This document shows, one piece after another, positions 28,969 to 38,196 of a DNA stretch of 64,000 nt (the stretch's first letter is position 1; every line of letters starts with the position of its first letter). The notes beneath the pieces were generated by a model. It was given only the letters and a program-made list of their open reading frames with translations, made no database searches and had not been told where the DNA came from. The position numbers and the translations under genes are program-made. This DNA comes from Balneolaceae bacterium. Its GTDB lineage: Bacteria > Bacteroidota > Rhodothermia > Balneolales > Balneolaceae. Location: positions 179,455-243,454 of the forward strand of contig JAXHMK010000021.1 in NCBI GenBank assembly GCA_034521495.1, given 5' to 3'.

Positions 28969-29163
28969 TTAGTAGTTTTCTCTTTGACGTCTTCGTTCTT
29001 CGCGAATACTTTTTTTCAGAGCTTCTCTTCGCTCTTTAGAAGGCTTTGTATACTGCTGCCGTTCTTTGTATTCGTTAAGTATTCGAGAACGCGTAACCAT
29101 TTTTTTGAAACGGTTGATCGCGCGATCTATACTTTCATTGTCTTTTACGTTAACTCCGATCAT
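28969..29163 (-). CDS. rpsU: 30S ribosomal protein bS21
   Basis: The 64-residue basic protein (MIGVNVKDNESIDRAINRFKK, SRILNEYKERQQY, KERREALKKSIREERRR) matches bS21, which joins the 30S subunit late and contacts the anti-Shine-Dalgarno region. It faces radA tail to tail with 6 nt between stops. Upstream (29164-29406) is a 240-nt AT-rich gap shared with a divergent gene. Confidence 0.95.
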   Translation of the reverse strand: MIGVNVKDNESIDRAINRFKKMVTRSRILNEYKERQQYTKPSKERREALKKSIREERRRQRENY

Positions 29164-29406
29164 ATCTAATGTTTATTTTTTATAAATTTTCACAGACACC
29201 TAATATAAAAATAGTTTTCAGAAAAAAATAGTTTCATCAGTAAAAAAGATAGCATTTATTCATCTTGATTTGCCTTGTTAAATTGACACACAGTTCTTTA
29301 CATCTTTAATTTTTTTGGGATATTATTCTTTTATTCAAAAAAAGATCTATTCACCAAAATATTAAGGATAAAATTTTTAAAGATATTTGAAGGATTTATT
29401 AATTAA

Positions 29407-30078
29407 ATGGAGTATGTAAAAACATTTAGAGAGATGCTTATCAACCCGGAAAATGTGGTGGATAGTTTTGTTCTTGAAGAGAAAACCAATTATATGCACC
29501 CGTTTTCTTATGGATTGGTTGGAGTGATAATTATAATGATTCTTTATTCACTTTTATTAGGCTACAGGACACCTATACTTGCCGATTTTGTTAGCAGGGA
29601 AATTGACCAATACCAGCAACTTACATATTGGATTCAATATGCAGATCTGAAATTATCCACCTTTTTGTTACCTCTTTTGATGTTTCTGCTTTTAATACCT
29701 TCCCTGGCGATAACGGGACTATTTTTCTTTCGTGATAACATAAGTGGTTTTTATTATAACCTGATACTGAGTTCTTATGCCGTGGGAACTTCGGTTATTG
29801 CTTTAGTAGTGTTAGTACCAATCTGGTTTATAGCACCATCAACTCTGTTCGATTCCGCTGTTACTACATATTTGCCGCTTATTTTGGTGGGAATTGTAAT
29901 ACTCAGAATTTATGAAAGATATTTTTTGATAGAAGATGTGAGAAGCTGGATTCAAATACTTTCATCGTATACACTTGGGTGTATTTTTTTTCTGGTTTTG
30001 GAGAGTTTTTCTATATCTGTTGTTGGATATTTTATTTTTGCCGTTAACCGGTTTTTAGATATTTGGATGACCATCTAA
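29407..30078 (+). CDS. Polytopic membrane protein, DUF3667/Yip1-like
   Basis: The 223-residue protein has about five hydrophobic segments (FSYGLVGVIIIMILYSLLLGY, LLPLLMFLLLIPSLAITGLFFF, ILSSYAVGTSVIALVVLVPIWFI, LPLILVGIVILRIYERYF, SYTLGCIFFLVLESFSISVVGYFIFAV). The start TFREMLINPENVVDSFVLEEKTNYMHPFSYG resembles the region of DUF3667 proteins before their membrane domain, but the zinc-binding N-terminus of that family is missing. I would not assign a function. It converges with the next gene (4-nt overlap of ends). Confidence 0.55.
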   Translation: MEYVKTFREMLINPENVVDSFVLEEKTNYMHPFSYGLVGVIIIMILYSLLLGYRTPILADFVSREIDQYQQLTYWIQYADLKLSTFLLPLLMFLLLIPSLAITGLFFFRDNISGFYYNLILSSYAVGTSVIALVVLVPIWFIAPSTLFDSAVTTYLPLILVGIVILRIYERYFLIEDVRSWIQILSSYTLGCIFFLVLESFSISVVGYFIFAVNRFLDIWMTI

Positions 30079-30911
30079 ACACGGTTTAGAATAAATCTAT
30101 TAGGGAGTGAATGGTTAAGAGCACCGATACCAAATAGTGCATAATCATAGCGTGCAGGATCTTCGGGATTTAGAATCTTTAGCGTTTCTGTAAGTTGATT
30201 GACCGTTTTCCAGTCATTGCTTTTCCGGGATACGAGACCATACTTTTTAGCCTGCCGGGATACATGAACATCATACGGAATCAACAGTTCAGACGGCTCC
30301 ATAAAATTCCAAATTCCGGCATCAACGGGGCTATTTTTTCGAATCATCCATCGTAAAAACATATACAAACGCTTGCAAGTACTCCCTTTCTCAGGATTGG
30401 AAATATGTTTCCGTGTGCGGCTGGCAAGATCATCACACCCATCAAAAAAATTATGGTGGAAAAGAGCCATTAATGGCCGGTTTTCAGCTATTGACTGATG
30501 ATAGCACTTGTTCCAAAATGATTCGAAATCATCAAAATGGGTATAGATATTTTTCAAGCCAAGAAATATTCCGTGCATATCAATTGGCTTGAAGGTGCGG
30601 TGCTTAAAGGTTTGAAGTCGTCCAAATTCAGCTTGAGAGTAGTTCATCACAAATCGAAACGGATCATGCTGCATCCGTTTTAAGAGATCTTCAACTTTTG
30701 AAATCACTATATCCCGGCGTCCCCAGGCCATTGTAGCTGCAAGAAACCCGGCGATCTCCTGGTCTTTTTTTTGATTAAAAGCGTGAATAAATTGAACCGG
30801 ATCATCGGTAATATAATCAGCTGTTTCTACTCTGTCGTTAATCTCGTCGAGATACGGTTTAATATCCCGTAGACCTTGTAGAGATCGCTGTCGTAACGGT
30901 TTAGAGTACAT
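30075..30911 (-). CDS. TIGR02757 (DUF2400) family protein
   Basis: The 278-residue protein fits TIGR02757, a family of unknown function found mostly in Bacteroidota and spirochaetes: DPVQFIHAFNQKKDQEIAGFLAATMAWGRRD, GSTCKRLYMFLRWMIRK, IPYDVHVSRQAKKYGLVSRKSNDW, DYALFGIGAL. The repeated helical pattern with an HhH-like region recalls DNA glycosylases, which fits its position next to mutY (1-nt overlap, TGATG), but that link is inference. Confidence 0.85.
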   Translation of the reverse strand: MYSKPLRQRSLQGLRDIKPYLDEINDRVETADYITDDPVQFIHAFNQKKDQEIAGFLAATMAWGRRDIVISKVEDLLKRMQHDPFRFVMNYSQAEFGRLQTFKHRTFKPIDMHGIFLGLKNIYTHFDDFESFWNKCYHQSIAENRPLMALFHHNFFDGCDDLASRTRKHISNPEKGSTCKRLYMFLRWMIRKNSPVDAGIWNFMEPSELLIPYDVHVSRQAKKYGLVSRKSNDWKTVNQLTETLKILNPEDPARYDYALFGIGALNHSLPNRFILNRV

Positions 30912-32005
30912 CAGTTATTTAAATAGTGAGAGAGGTCGTCATTGTCCAGTTTCTTCAAACCTTCAATGAGGGTTTTATTAGCTTTTGGAAAAGGGAACTG
31001 ATCAATATCATCCAAAGAAACCCATCTTATTTTTTGACTCGATTTAGGTTTTGGATCACCACTTTTAATCTGGCACCAAAAAGCATGCATCGTAATTTTA
31101 AAATGTGAATAGGCATGTTTCAGATCCTGGAATTTTGAGAAGACTTCAACCTCAATGCCCAATTCCTCTTTTAACTCGCGGGCTGTAGTTTCTTGCAGAG
31201 TTTCATCTTTTTCCTGTTTTCCACCCGGAAATTCCCACAATCCGCCAAGCATACTTTCATTGGGCCGAAGAGCGATGAGTAGTTCATTATTTTGATTGAG
31301 AATGAGTCCAACAGCTATTTGGTGATGGGGCACTTTCTTAGCAGGAGATTTATAGGGAATTACATTGGTTTGGGCACTTTTAGCAGCTATACAATCAACA
31401 GAAAGAGGACAGGCACTGCAACTCGGTTTCTGTGGTGTACATACGGTGGCTCCCAATTCCATCACAGCTTGATTGAAGTCGCCCGGATTTTCCTTTGGGA
31501 TTAGCTCATCTGCCAGTTCCTGAATCCTGTTTTTTGTAGTAGTTTTTCTGATATCATCCTGGATGCCGTAAAAACGGGAGAGGACCCGGATTACATTCCC
31601 ATCAACCACAGCATATTGTTTTTGGAAAGCGATGCTGAGCAATGCCGAAGCTGTGTAAGGACCAATTCCTTTTAGAGATGTTATTTCATCCCACGTAGAG
31701 GGAAGTTCACCGCCGAATTTATCTACAACTTCTTTTGAAGCGTGATGCAGATTCCTTCCGCGGCTGTAGTAGCCAAGGCCTTCCCAGCATTTTAAAACAT
31801 CCTGTTGATCGGCACCGGCCAGGTCATAAACTGTGGGAAATTGCTTTAGAAAACGTTTGTAATATGGAATAACCGTATCAACCCGGGTTTGCTGGAGCAT
31901 AATTTCCGAGATCCATATTTTATAGGGATCGTCGGTTTTTCGCCAGGGCAGCTCCCTTTTATTTTTTTGATACCAACCTACAATCTTGTCCGAAAAACTG
32001 CTCAC
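30911..32005 (-). CDS. mutY: Adenine DNA glycosylase MutY
   Basis: The 364-residue enzyme removes adenine opposite 8-oxoguanine. It shows WISEIMLQQTRVDTVIPYY, the helix-hairpin-helix LPSTWDEITSLKGIGPYTASALLSIAF, the catalytic Asp in VVDGNVIRVLSRFYG, and the iron-sulfur cluster ligands CTPQKPSCSACPLSVDC. A C-terminal NUDIX-like domain (NELLIALRPNESMLGGLWEFPGGKQ) recognises 8-oxoG. It starts with GTG at 32005, overlapping the upstream gene by 4 nt, and overlaps the downstream TIGR02757 gene by 1 nt, so translation is probably coupled. Confidence 0.94.
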   Translation of the reverse strand: MSSFSDKIVGWYQKNKRELPWRKTDDPYKIWISEIMLQQTRVDTVIPYYKRFLKQFPTVYDLAGADQQDVLKCWEGLGYYSRGRNLHHASKEVVDKFGGELPSTWDEITSLKGIGPYTASALLSIAFQKQYAVVDGNVIRVLSRFYGIQDDIRKTTTKNRIQELADELIPKENPGDFNQAVMELGATVCTPQKPSCSACPLSVDCIAAKSAQTNVIPYKSPAKKVPHHQIAVGLILNQNNELLIALRPNESMLGGLWEFPGGKQEKDETLQETTARELKEELGIEVEVFSKFQDLKHAYSHFKITMHAFWCQIKSGDPKPKSSQKIRWVSLDDIDQFPFPKANKTLIEGLKKLDNDDLSHYLNN

Positions 32006-33549
32006 TGTTCAAAAAGGTCTTCTTCATCTCCGGTTTGTGCTGACAGTTCAACCACCTTGATGGAATAATCCTGGGAAGAAGCTGCTCCATATTGATCTGT
32101 GGCTATTACCCGAAAGCTGTGTTCGCCAACTTGTCTGATATCAGGATTCCATGTGAATCGGCCGGTTTTTTCGTTGATCTGTGCACCATTTGGCATATCC
32201 ACTCCGAGATAGCGAATTAATGATTGGTTCATGCCATCCGGATCAACTGCCGAGATTCCCAATTCAAACTCTTCGCCAACGGGTATGGAGATGGGGCGGG
32301 AGGGAGTAAATCGTGGTGGTGAATTAAACGGCCTGAGATTGATAACAAACTGGGTACTGTCTGTTTGTCCATCAGCCAAAGAAGCAGTAATAGTAACGGA
32401 GTGTCGGCCGGTTTGAGTGGCTGATGGCTGCCAGTAAAACGTATTTCCTCGAATCTGCGCATTGTTAAACGATGCATTATAACTCAGAGAAACGTTTTCA
32501 CTTCTAATATCTCCCTCATATTCAATCGGTAATAGCAGCGGCCGTGGATATGGAAGTACTACATCTTCAATTTCACTCAGTGCAAAAGAGTTTGGGGAAA
32601 TAGAATTATTAGCCATCTCTTGTTGATCGGCTTGCTCTATAATCGGGAAAATTTTATTGTACTCAGAGATCCAGAATGTACCTTCGGTCACTGCGAAATA
32701 ATTTCCTGCCCGGTCTCCCGACTTCCAGAGATTGAAATTTCCGGCGGCATCCCCAATCCAAATATCCCCGGTAACGGTTCTTACAATTGTTCGATCCTGC
32801 CATGTTGAAATTTTATCAACAGCATTTTCTACATTTGCAACCGGGTCGGTTTGGCCATTCGAGCTGATCATGAAAATATTGCCATTATTGTCAGATCCCA
32901 TCAGTTCACCTTTCACTAAAAAAAGTTTGTCTAAATTTTTTCCAATCTGTAACTCTTCGCTCAGAGAAACTTCTCCTTCCCGAACGGTGTAGACACCGAT
33001 TATACCTTCTTGCTGGAGTACGAAAACAGTTTGTCCGCCGTCAGATACTAAATCAAGAGATGTTGTTTTATGGATTATCTCTACTTCGGAATCAACACTT
33101 TCCGGTGTTTCGAGGTTAATTCGGCCAAAACCGGAATTGCCCAGGGCTATGTACAGTTCGTTGCCGATGCGTATTGCCGAACGAGGTACATCGGGCAGAA
33201 CAGTTGAAGAGTAGACGCCCAGTACAGATGTTGGTTCAATAACAGTTAACCTGCGGGAGTCGCCATAGAGGTATGCAAAACGGATGTCGCTTTCCAGGAT
33301 GTGCCCCCGTTGCTGCATTCCGGTAGAGGAGTAGAGCCATTGCAGCGAATCACTGTAAGCACGAAAAACTACTAATCCATCACTTTCAGACAGTGCGTAA
33401 AGATGAGTTTCTGAACTTTGAAGGTTTACAATATTCGGGATTTCCATTTGCCTGCTAAGATCTTTAACGAGTTGTGCTTGAATCAAACCGCCAACAGGAA
33501 GACAGAAAAGAATAAATAGAGTGAGAATTCTTTTTAATTTTTTGTTCAT
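32002..33549 (-). CDS. Exported beta-propeller protein with cadherin-like domain
   Basis: The 515-residue protein has a signal peptide (RILTLFILFCLPVGGLIQAQ), then about 300 residues of repeating four-strand units typical of a beta-propeller (for example ETHLYALSESDGLVVFRAY, GNELYIALGNSGFGRINLE, GQTVFVLQQEGIIGVYTV). Two Ig/cadherin-like domains follow (about 330-415 and 415-505: PPRFTPSRPISIPVGEEFELGISAVDPDG, RFTWNPDIRQVGEHSFRVIATDQYG). It is likely a surface or periplasmic binding protein. It starts 4 nt after the epimerase stop and its end overlaps mutY by 4 nt; this packing with a repair gene is unexpected. Confidence 0.75.
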   Translation of the reverse strand: MNKKLKRILTLFILFCLPVGGLIQAQLVKDLSRQMEIPNIVNLQSSETHLYALSESDGLVVFRAYSDSLQWLYSSTGMQQRGHILESDIRFAYLYGDSRRLTVIEPTSVLGVYSSTVLPDVPRSAIRIGNELYIALGNSGFGRINLETPESVDSEVEIIHKTTSLDLVSDGGQTVFVLQQEGIIGVYTVREGEVSLSEELQIGKNLDKLFLVKGELMGSDNNGNIFMISSNGQTDPVANVENAVDKISTWQDRTIVRTVTGDIWIGDAAGNFNLWKSGDRAGNYFAVTEGTFWISEYNKIFPIIEQADQQEMANNSISPNSFALSEIEDVVLPYPRPLLLPIEYEGDIRSENVSLSYNASFNNAQIRGNTFYWQPSATQTGRHSVTITASLADGQTDSTQFVINLRPFNSPPRFTPSRPISIPVGEEFELGISAVDPDGMNQSLIRYLGVDMPNGAQINEKTGRFTWNPDIRQVGEHSFRVIATDQYGAASSQDYSIKVVELSAQTGDEEDLFEQ

Positions 33550-33553
33550 AATA

Positions 33554-34528
33554 TCACAGCCAATTATGTTTTTTGTACCAACGTAACGTCCTGGAAATAC
33601 CCTCTTCCAGCGAATATTGAGGTTGATAGTTGAGCTCTTTTTTTGCTTTTGAGTGGTCGCAGGTCCATTCCAATATCATTTCTTTTGCTTTTTCCCTGTT
33701 AACAACGGGATATGTACCAAAAAATGTTGCTGTTGTTTCTACAAATCCGGCAATTTTTTTTACCCACTCAGGTTTGATATGAATCGGGATATTTTTTTTG
33801 CCGAGAACTGTTTGCACAATGTTATTAATGCGATTCCAACTGGTTATCTCATCACCCGATACAAAATAAGTATGTATTCCTTCGTCATTCTGTTCGATGG
33901 ATTTTTGAATCGCCTGAATCAAATCGTGAATATAAATAATAGATAGCTTCGGTTGATCTCCATCGCCAACCATTGGTGCAACGCCCTTACTCATCATATT
34001 AAACAGGGTATAAATTTGATCTTCACGAGGCCCATATACCGCGGGAGGACGCAAAATGGTTACCGAAAGATCGGGACTGGCAATATCATGAATCATCTCC
34101 TCCATTTTTTTCTTTGAACGGCCATACATACTTACAGGCTTCAAAGGAGATTTTTCCGTCAGTGGTTTGCCATTACTTGGGCCGGCTGCGGCAAGAGAAG
34201 AGAGAATTACCATTTTCTTTACATCTGACCGGTTGGCTAAGCGAATAAGGTGTTCCGTGGCTTCCACATTCGCAAAATCGAACTCTTTTTGAGATGGAGC
34301 TTTTACAACCCCCGCAAGGTGAATAATTGTATCTACATTATTCAGGGCTTTCTCAATCGTTCGAATTGAATGAAGATCTCCATCTATTTTTTGATAGGAT
34401 TTTCCATGGAGCCATTTTTCCTTATTGCGAACAAGACATTTTATCTCATCAGCCTGATTATTATCAATCAAATAATCAACGACGTGACTTCCTATAAAAC
34501 CGGTTCCCCCGGTAACAAATACATTCAT
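33554..34528 (-). CDS. NAD-dependent epimerase/dehydratase (candidate ceramide reductase, CerR-like)
   Basis: The 324-residue extended SDR has the NAD-binding GGTGFIGSHVVDYLI, GDLHSIRTIEKALNNVDTIIHLAGVV, ATEHLIRLANRSDVKKMVILSSLAAAG and the catalytic YGRSKKKMEE (Tyr/Lys). It is transcribed away from two glycosyltransferases, a serine palmitoyltransferase and a GNAT protein. In Caulobacter an epimerase-type SDR (CerR) reduces the ketone during bacterial ceramide synthesis, so by context this may be that enzyme. This function is inference; a nucleotide-sugar epimerase is the alternative. Confidence 0.75.
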   Translation of the reverse strand: MNVFVTGGTGFIGSHVVDYLIDNNQADEIKCLVRNKEKWLHGKSYQKIDGDLHSIRTIEKALNNVDTIIHLAGVVKAPSQKEFDFANVEATEHLIRLANRSDVKKMVILSSLAAAGPSNGKPLTEKSPLKPVSMYGRSKKKMEEMIHDIASPDLSVTILRPPAVYGPREDQIYTLFNMMSKGVAPMVGDGDQPKLSIIYIHDLIQAIQKSIEQNDEGIHTYFVSGDEITSWNRINNIVQTVLGKKNIPIHIKPEWVKKIAGFVETTATFFGTYPVVNREKAKEMILEWTCDHSKAKKELNYQPQYSLEEGISRTLRWYKKHNWL

Positions 34529-34620
34529 TTAATTCGTATATTCACATGCTTTCAATTGATAATAAATTGCCATCGGCCTAAGATACAAATATGGCTATTG
34601 CATTTGAAACGATATGACGC
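34529..34620. promoter_or_regulatory. Divergent promoter region of the sphingolipid-type locus
   Basis: This 92-nt gap lies between the epimerase gene and the first glycosyltransferase gene, which are transcribed in opposite directions, so it must hold both promoters. It is AT-rich. I cannot name -10/-35 boxes with confidence. Confidence 0.5.
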
Positions 34621-35751
34621 ATGAGAGTAGCAATTTTTACAGGTAACTATAACCATATTCGTGACGGTGTTTCACTTACACTGAATCGGTTGGTTGATTT
34701 TTTACAGAAGAAAGGGGTAGAGGTACTTGTTTTTGGGCCTACTATTCCGGAACCAGAGATTAATCATGTTGGAACACTTGTCCCCGTTCCATCCATAAAA
34801 ATGCCAGGACGGCCAGAATACAGAATTACATCAGGATTCCCCAAAGATGCCAGGGAGCGTCTTGAAGCATTTAAGCCGGATCTTATTCATCTTGCCACAC
34901 CAGATATTTTGGGAATTAAAGCATTGAGATGGGCAGAAAAAAATAATGTACCAATTGTGTCATCCTATCACACGCATTTTTCAAGTTATTTGAAATACTA
35001 TAAGCTCTCTGTTTTTGTGCCTTTATTGTGGAAGTTTCTTTCCTGGTTTTATGGAAAATGCAGGCAGGTTTATGTTCCATCTGAATCGATGGCGGAAATA
35101 TTGGTCGAGAAAAATATCAAGGCGAACTTGAAAATCTGGGAACGTGGGATTAACAGCGAACTTTTTAATCCTGAAAAAAGAAGCATGGCATGGCGGCGAA
35201 AACAGGGAATACAAGATGATGAAATTGTAGTGACGTTTGTATCACGGTTGGTTTGGGAAAAGAATTTGAGAATTTTTGCAGATATTTTGAACAGTCTCAA
35301 GGATAAATATTCAAAAGTAAAAGCCATGGTAGTGGGTGATGGACCTGCCAAAGAAGAGTTGATGGATCTGCTTCCGGGCGCTATTTTTACCGGATTTTTA
35401 AAAGGAGATGAATTAGCAACGGCCTATGCATCGAGTGATATATTCTTTTTTCCCTCCGATACTGAAACGTTTGGTAATGTAACTCTTGAAGCGATGGCAA
35501 GTGGTTTGCCGTCAGTTGTGGCAAATGCTACGGGAAGTAAATCGCTTGTGGATCATGGCGAAAACGGGTTTCGCGCACCGGTTGATAAATCTGATAAATT
35601 CTTTACTTTGATCGAGAAGCTAATTGTTGATGCGAATTTACGCGAAGAAATGTCAAAGGCTTCTCTTGAAAAGTCAAAAAAATACAGCTGGGATTTGATA
35701 AACGGAAAGCTCTTGGGTTACTATAAAGAGGTTTTGGAGGCTGAAAGCTAA
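34621..35751 (+). CDS. GT4-family glycosyltransferase
   Basis: The 376-residue GT-B enzyme starts MRVAIFTGNYNHIRDGVSLTLNRLVDFL (donor and acceptor domain start), has HLATPDILGIKALRWA, and the GT4 donor-site motifs VSRLVWEKNLRIFAD, VVGDGPAKEEL and FPSDTETFGNVTLEAMASGLPSVV (E-x7-E). It resembles mannosyl- or glucosyltransferases that act on lipids. It is followed after 3 nt by a second GT4 gene and precedes the serine palmitoyltransferase gene, so it may glycosylate a sphingolipid. Confidence 0.85.
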   Translation: MRVAIFTGNYNHIRDGVSLTLNRLVDFLQKKGVEVLVFGPTIPEPEINHVGTLVPVPSIKMPGRPEYRITSGFPKDARERLEAFKPDLIHLATPDILGIKALRWAEKNNVPIVSSYHTHFSSYLKYYKLSVFVPLLWKFLSWFYGKCRQVYVPSESMAEILVEKNIKANLKIWERGINSELFNPEKRSMAWRRKQGIQDDEIVVTFVSRLVWEKNLRIFADILNSLKDKYSKVKAMVVGDGPAKEELMDLLPGAIFTGFLKGDELATAYASSDIFFFPSDTETFGNVTLEAMASGLPSVVANATGSKSLVDHGENGFRAPVDKSDKFFTLIEKLIVDANLREEMSKASLEKSKKYSWDLINGKLLGYYKEVLEAES

Positions 35752-35754
35752 AAA

Positions 35755-36879
35755 GTGCGAATACTATATATTTCACATTTACATCCTCCTAAAAACAAGC
35801 CACTGAAAAGCATCGGGGGCATGCAAAATGTGAGTATGCAATTGGTGGATTCTTTGCAGCAGCGGGATGATACAGAGGTGGATACAATTATTATGCGGAC
35901 CTCGTGGAAATTTATCCGGTTAAAAAGCTTTTTCTTTTTGTTTAGCCTGGTGTGGAGAATTCCGGCCAAAGTAAAAAAGACAAAACCGGATATAGTGCTA
36001 TTTTCATCGATGGTAACTGCCAGTATTTTACCCTTGCTGATAAGAAAACCAAAGGTACCCTATGTAACTATAAATCACGGCCAGGATGTAACGTTTCCCT
36101 CTGCCTGGTATCAGTGGTACATCACGTATGTATTTAAGCAACTTGTCGGAGTCATTTCAGTGTCATCAGCAACCAGGAACGCATGCATTGAACGGGGAAT
36201 GGAACCCGAAAAAGGTGTAACACTCCCCAATGGTTTTGATATGAAAGTAATGGATAATCTACCGGAAAAGGGAGAAGCCAGGAAATTAATTGAGAATCAA
36301 TTTAATCTGAACCTTTCAGAAAAAAAGTTACTTCTGTCGGTAGGCAGGCAGGTAAAAAGAAAGGGCTACCGATGGTTTGTAGATGAAGTTTTTGATGAAA
36401 TAAAATCCGATGCAGTATATCTGGTTGTTGGAGATGGTCCTGAACGGGAAAATATTCAGGAGGCTAAGAAGCAGTCTGATAAAAAAGAAAAAATCGTTAT
36501 TCTTGGCAAACAACCTAACAAGATATTAAACGCCTGCTATGCGGCAGCTGATCTTTTTATTATGCCAAATATTCCGGTTGAAGGAGATATGGAGGGATTT
36601 GGAATTGTGTTATTGGAAGCAAACAGAGCCGGAGTGCCAGCCATAGCATCAGACCTGGAAGGAATTAAAGATGTAATAGAAGAAGGTGTAAATGGTTATA
36701 AAATCCCACATGGAAAGCCATATCTTTTTGCCCAAAAAATTGATTATGTTTTACAGAACGAGCTTGTTGAATTATCAAAGAAGTCGAAAGATTATGTTCA
36801 AAAACATTTTAGCTGGGATACAGTTGTCGATCAGTACATCTCATTTCTAAAACAAGCAGCGAACAGAGTATCCAGTTAA
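35755..36879 (+). CDS. GT4-family glycosyltransferase (second of pair)
   Basis: The 374-residue GT-B protein starts with GTG at 35755 (VRILYISHLHPPKNKPLKSIGG). It has NHGQDVTFPSAWYQWY, VISVSSATRNACIERGMEPEKG, the donor-binding LLSVGRQVKRKGYRWF, VVGDGPERENI and EGFGIVLLEANRAGVPAIASDLEG. It belongs to GT4 but differs from its neighbour, so the two probably add successive sugars. It starts 3 nt after the previous stop. Confidence 0.85.
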   Translation: MRILYISHLHPPKNKPLKSIGGMQNVSMQLVDSLQQRDDTEVDTIIMRTSWKFIRLKSFFFLFSLVWRIPAKVKKTKPDIVLFSSMVTASILPLLIRKPKVPYVTINHGQDVTFPSAWYQWYITYVFKQLVGVISVSSATRNACIERGMEPEKGVTLPNGFDMKVMDNLPEKGEARKLIENQFNLNLSEKKLLLSVGRQVKRKGYRWFVDEVFDEIKSDAVYLVVGDGPERENIQEAKKQSDKKEKIVILGKQPNKILNACYAAADLFIMPNIPVEGDMEGFGIVLLEANRAGVPAIASDLEGIKDVIEEGVNGYKIPHGKPYLFAQKIDYVLQNELVELSKKSKDYVQKHFSWDTVVDQYISFLKQAANRVSS

Positions 36880-36948
36880 ATCTTGAAATTTGATTGAAGC
36901 GTAATACTCGGTATATTTACCTGTTTAATAAAATGCAATGAATTTATA

Positions 36949-38196
36949 ATGGGCGATATCAAAGCCGGAACCTCCTATAAAAGTGTTTTTAAGAAGGCCT
37001 ATGATTTTACAATGGCTGAGGAGATTAAAGAAAGTGGTCTGTACCCATACTTTAAGCCGTTACAAGCTACAGATGGTACAACAGTTAATATCGAAGGTAG
37101 AGATGTTATCATGGCCGGATCAAATAATTATCTCGGCCTGACTAACGACCCCCGAACCATTAAAGCTGCACAGGATGTTATTGAAGTTTATGGAACAGGC
37201 TGTACAGGATCCCGCTACCTGAACGGTACGTTAGATTTGCATCTTGAGCTTGAAGAAAAGCTCGCCAAGTTTATGCGTAAAGATTCCTGCGTTCTTTTTA
37301 GTACCGGGTATCAAACAAATGAAGGCTCCATTCAAACCATTGCCGATCGAAATGATGTTATCTTCTCCGACAAAGATAATCACGCATGTATTGTAGTGGG
37401 TACCCAGGTTTCCAACGCTAAAACTGTTCGATATCGCCATAATGATATGGATCATCTCCGAACCCTTATGGAGAGAGAAAATGACGCTGCCGGAAAAATA
37501 ATTGTAACGGATGGCGTATTCTCCATGTCAGGTACGCTTGCCAAAATTCCTGAATTGGTTGAACTTGCAGACGAATTTGATGCCGGTCTGTATATAGATG
37601 ATGCACATGCTATTGGTGTTGTAGGTGAAGGCGGCCGGGGATCAGCATCTGTTTTTGATTTGATGGATAAAGTGGAACTAATCAGTGGTACATTTTCAAA
37701 ATCATTTGCATCTCTTGGCGGTTTTTTAGTTGGGGACAGGGAAGTGATTGAATATATTCGTCACAAATCACCTGCACATATTTTCAGTGCAAGTATGCCG
37801 CCGGCAAACGTAGCTACCGTTTTAAAATCACTCGAAATACTCCAGGAAGAACATTGGAGACTTGAGAGGCTGGAAGAGATATCCAACTACATGAGAAAGG
37901 AGCTTAAAGCGCTCGGGTTTAACGTTTGGACCAGCCAAACTCCAATCATACCGGTTGTTATTGGTGATATGATTAGTTGTTTTGAATTTTGGAAAGATCT
38001 TTTCGAAGCTGGTGTTTATGTAAATGCTGTAGTTCCCCCCGCGGTACCCCGTGGCCAGGCTCTCGTCCGCACAAGTTATATGGCAACACATACGGACGAA
38101 CACCTTGACAGAATTCTTGAAGCATTTAGAAAAGTGGGTCTTAAGCATGGAATTATAGACGAAAACGGGCAATCACTGATTGATATCAATTCTTAA
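36949..38196 (+). CDS. spt: Serine palmitoyltransferase (alpha-oxoamine synthase family)
   Basis: The 415-residue PLP enzyme of the alpha-oxoamine synthase family condenses an amino acid with an acyl-CoA/ACP. It shows GSNNYLGLTNDPR, GTGCTGSRYLNGTLDLHLELEEKLA, VLFSTGYQTNEG, YIDDAHAIGVVGEGGRG and the PLP lysine in GTFSKSFASLGGFLVG. The family also includes glycine C-acetyltransferase and AONS. I prefer SPT, the first enzyme of sphingolipid synthesis, because the flanking genes are glycosyltransferases, a GNAT-fold protein and an SDR, while tdh, bioA, bioB and bioD are all absent. Confidence 0.8.
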   Translation: MGDIKAGTSYKSVFKKAYDFTMAEEIKESGLYPYFKPLQATDGTTVNIEGRDVIMAGSNNYLGLTNDPRTIKAAQDVIEVYGTGCTGSRYLNGTLDLHLELEEKLAKFMRKDSCVLFSTGYQTNEGSIQTIADRNDVIFSDKDNHACIVVGTQVSNAKTVRYRHNDMDHLRTLMERENDAAGKIIVTDGVFSMSGTLAKIPELVELADEFDAGLYIDDAHAIGVVGEGGRGSASVFDLMDKVELISGTFSKSFASLGGFLVGDREVIEYIRHKSPAHIFSASMPPANVATVLKSLEILQEEHWRLERLEEISNYMRKELKALGFNVWTSQTPIIPVVIGDMISCFEFWKDLFEAGVYVNAVVPPAVPRGQALVRTSYMATHTDEHLDRILEAFRKVGLKHGIIDENGQSLIDINS

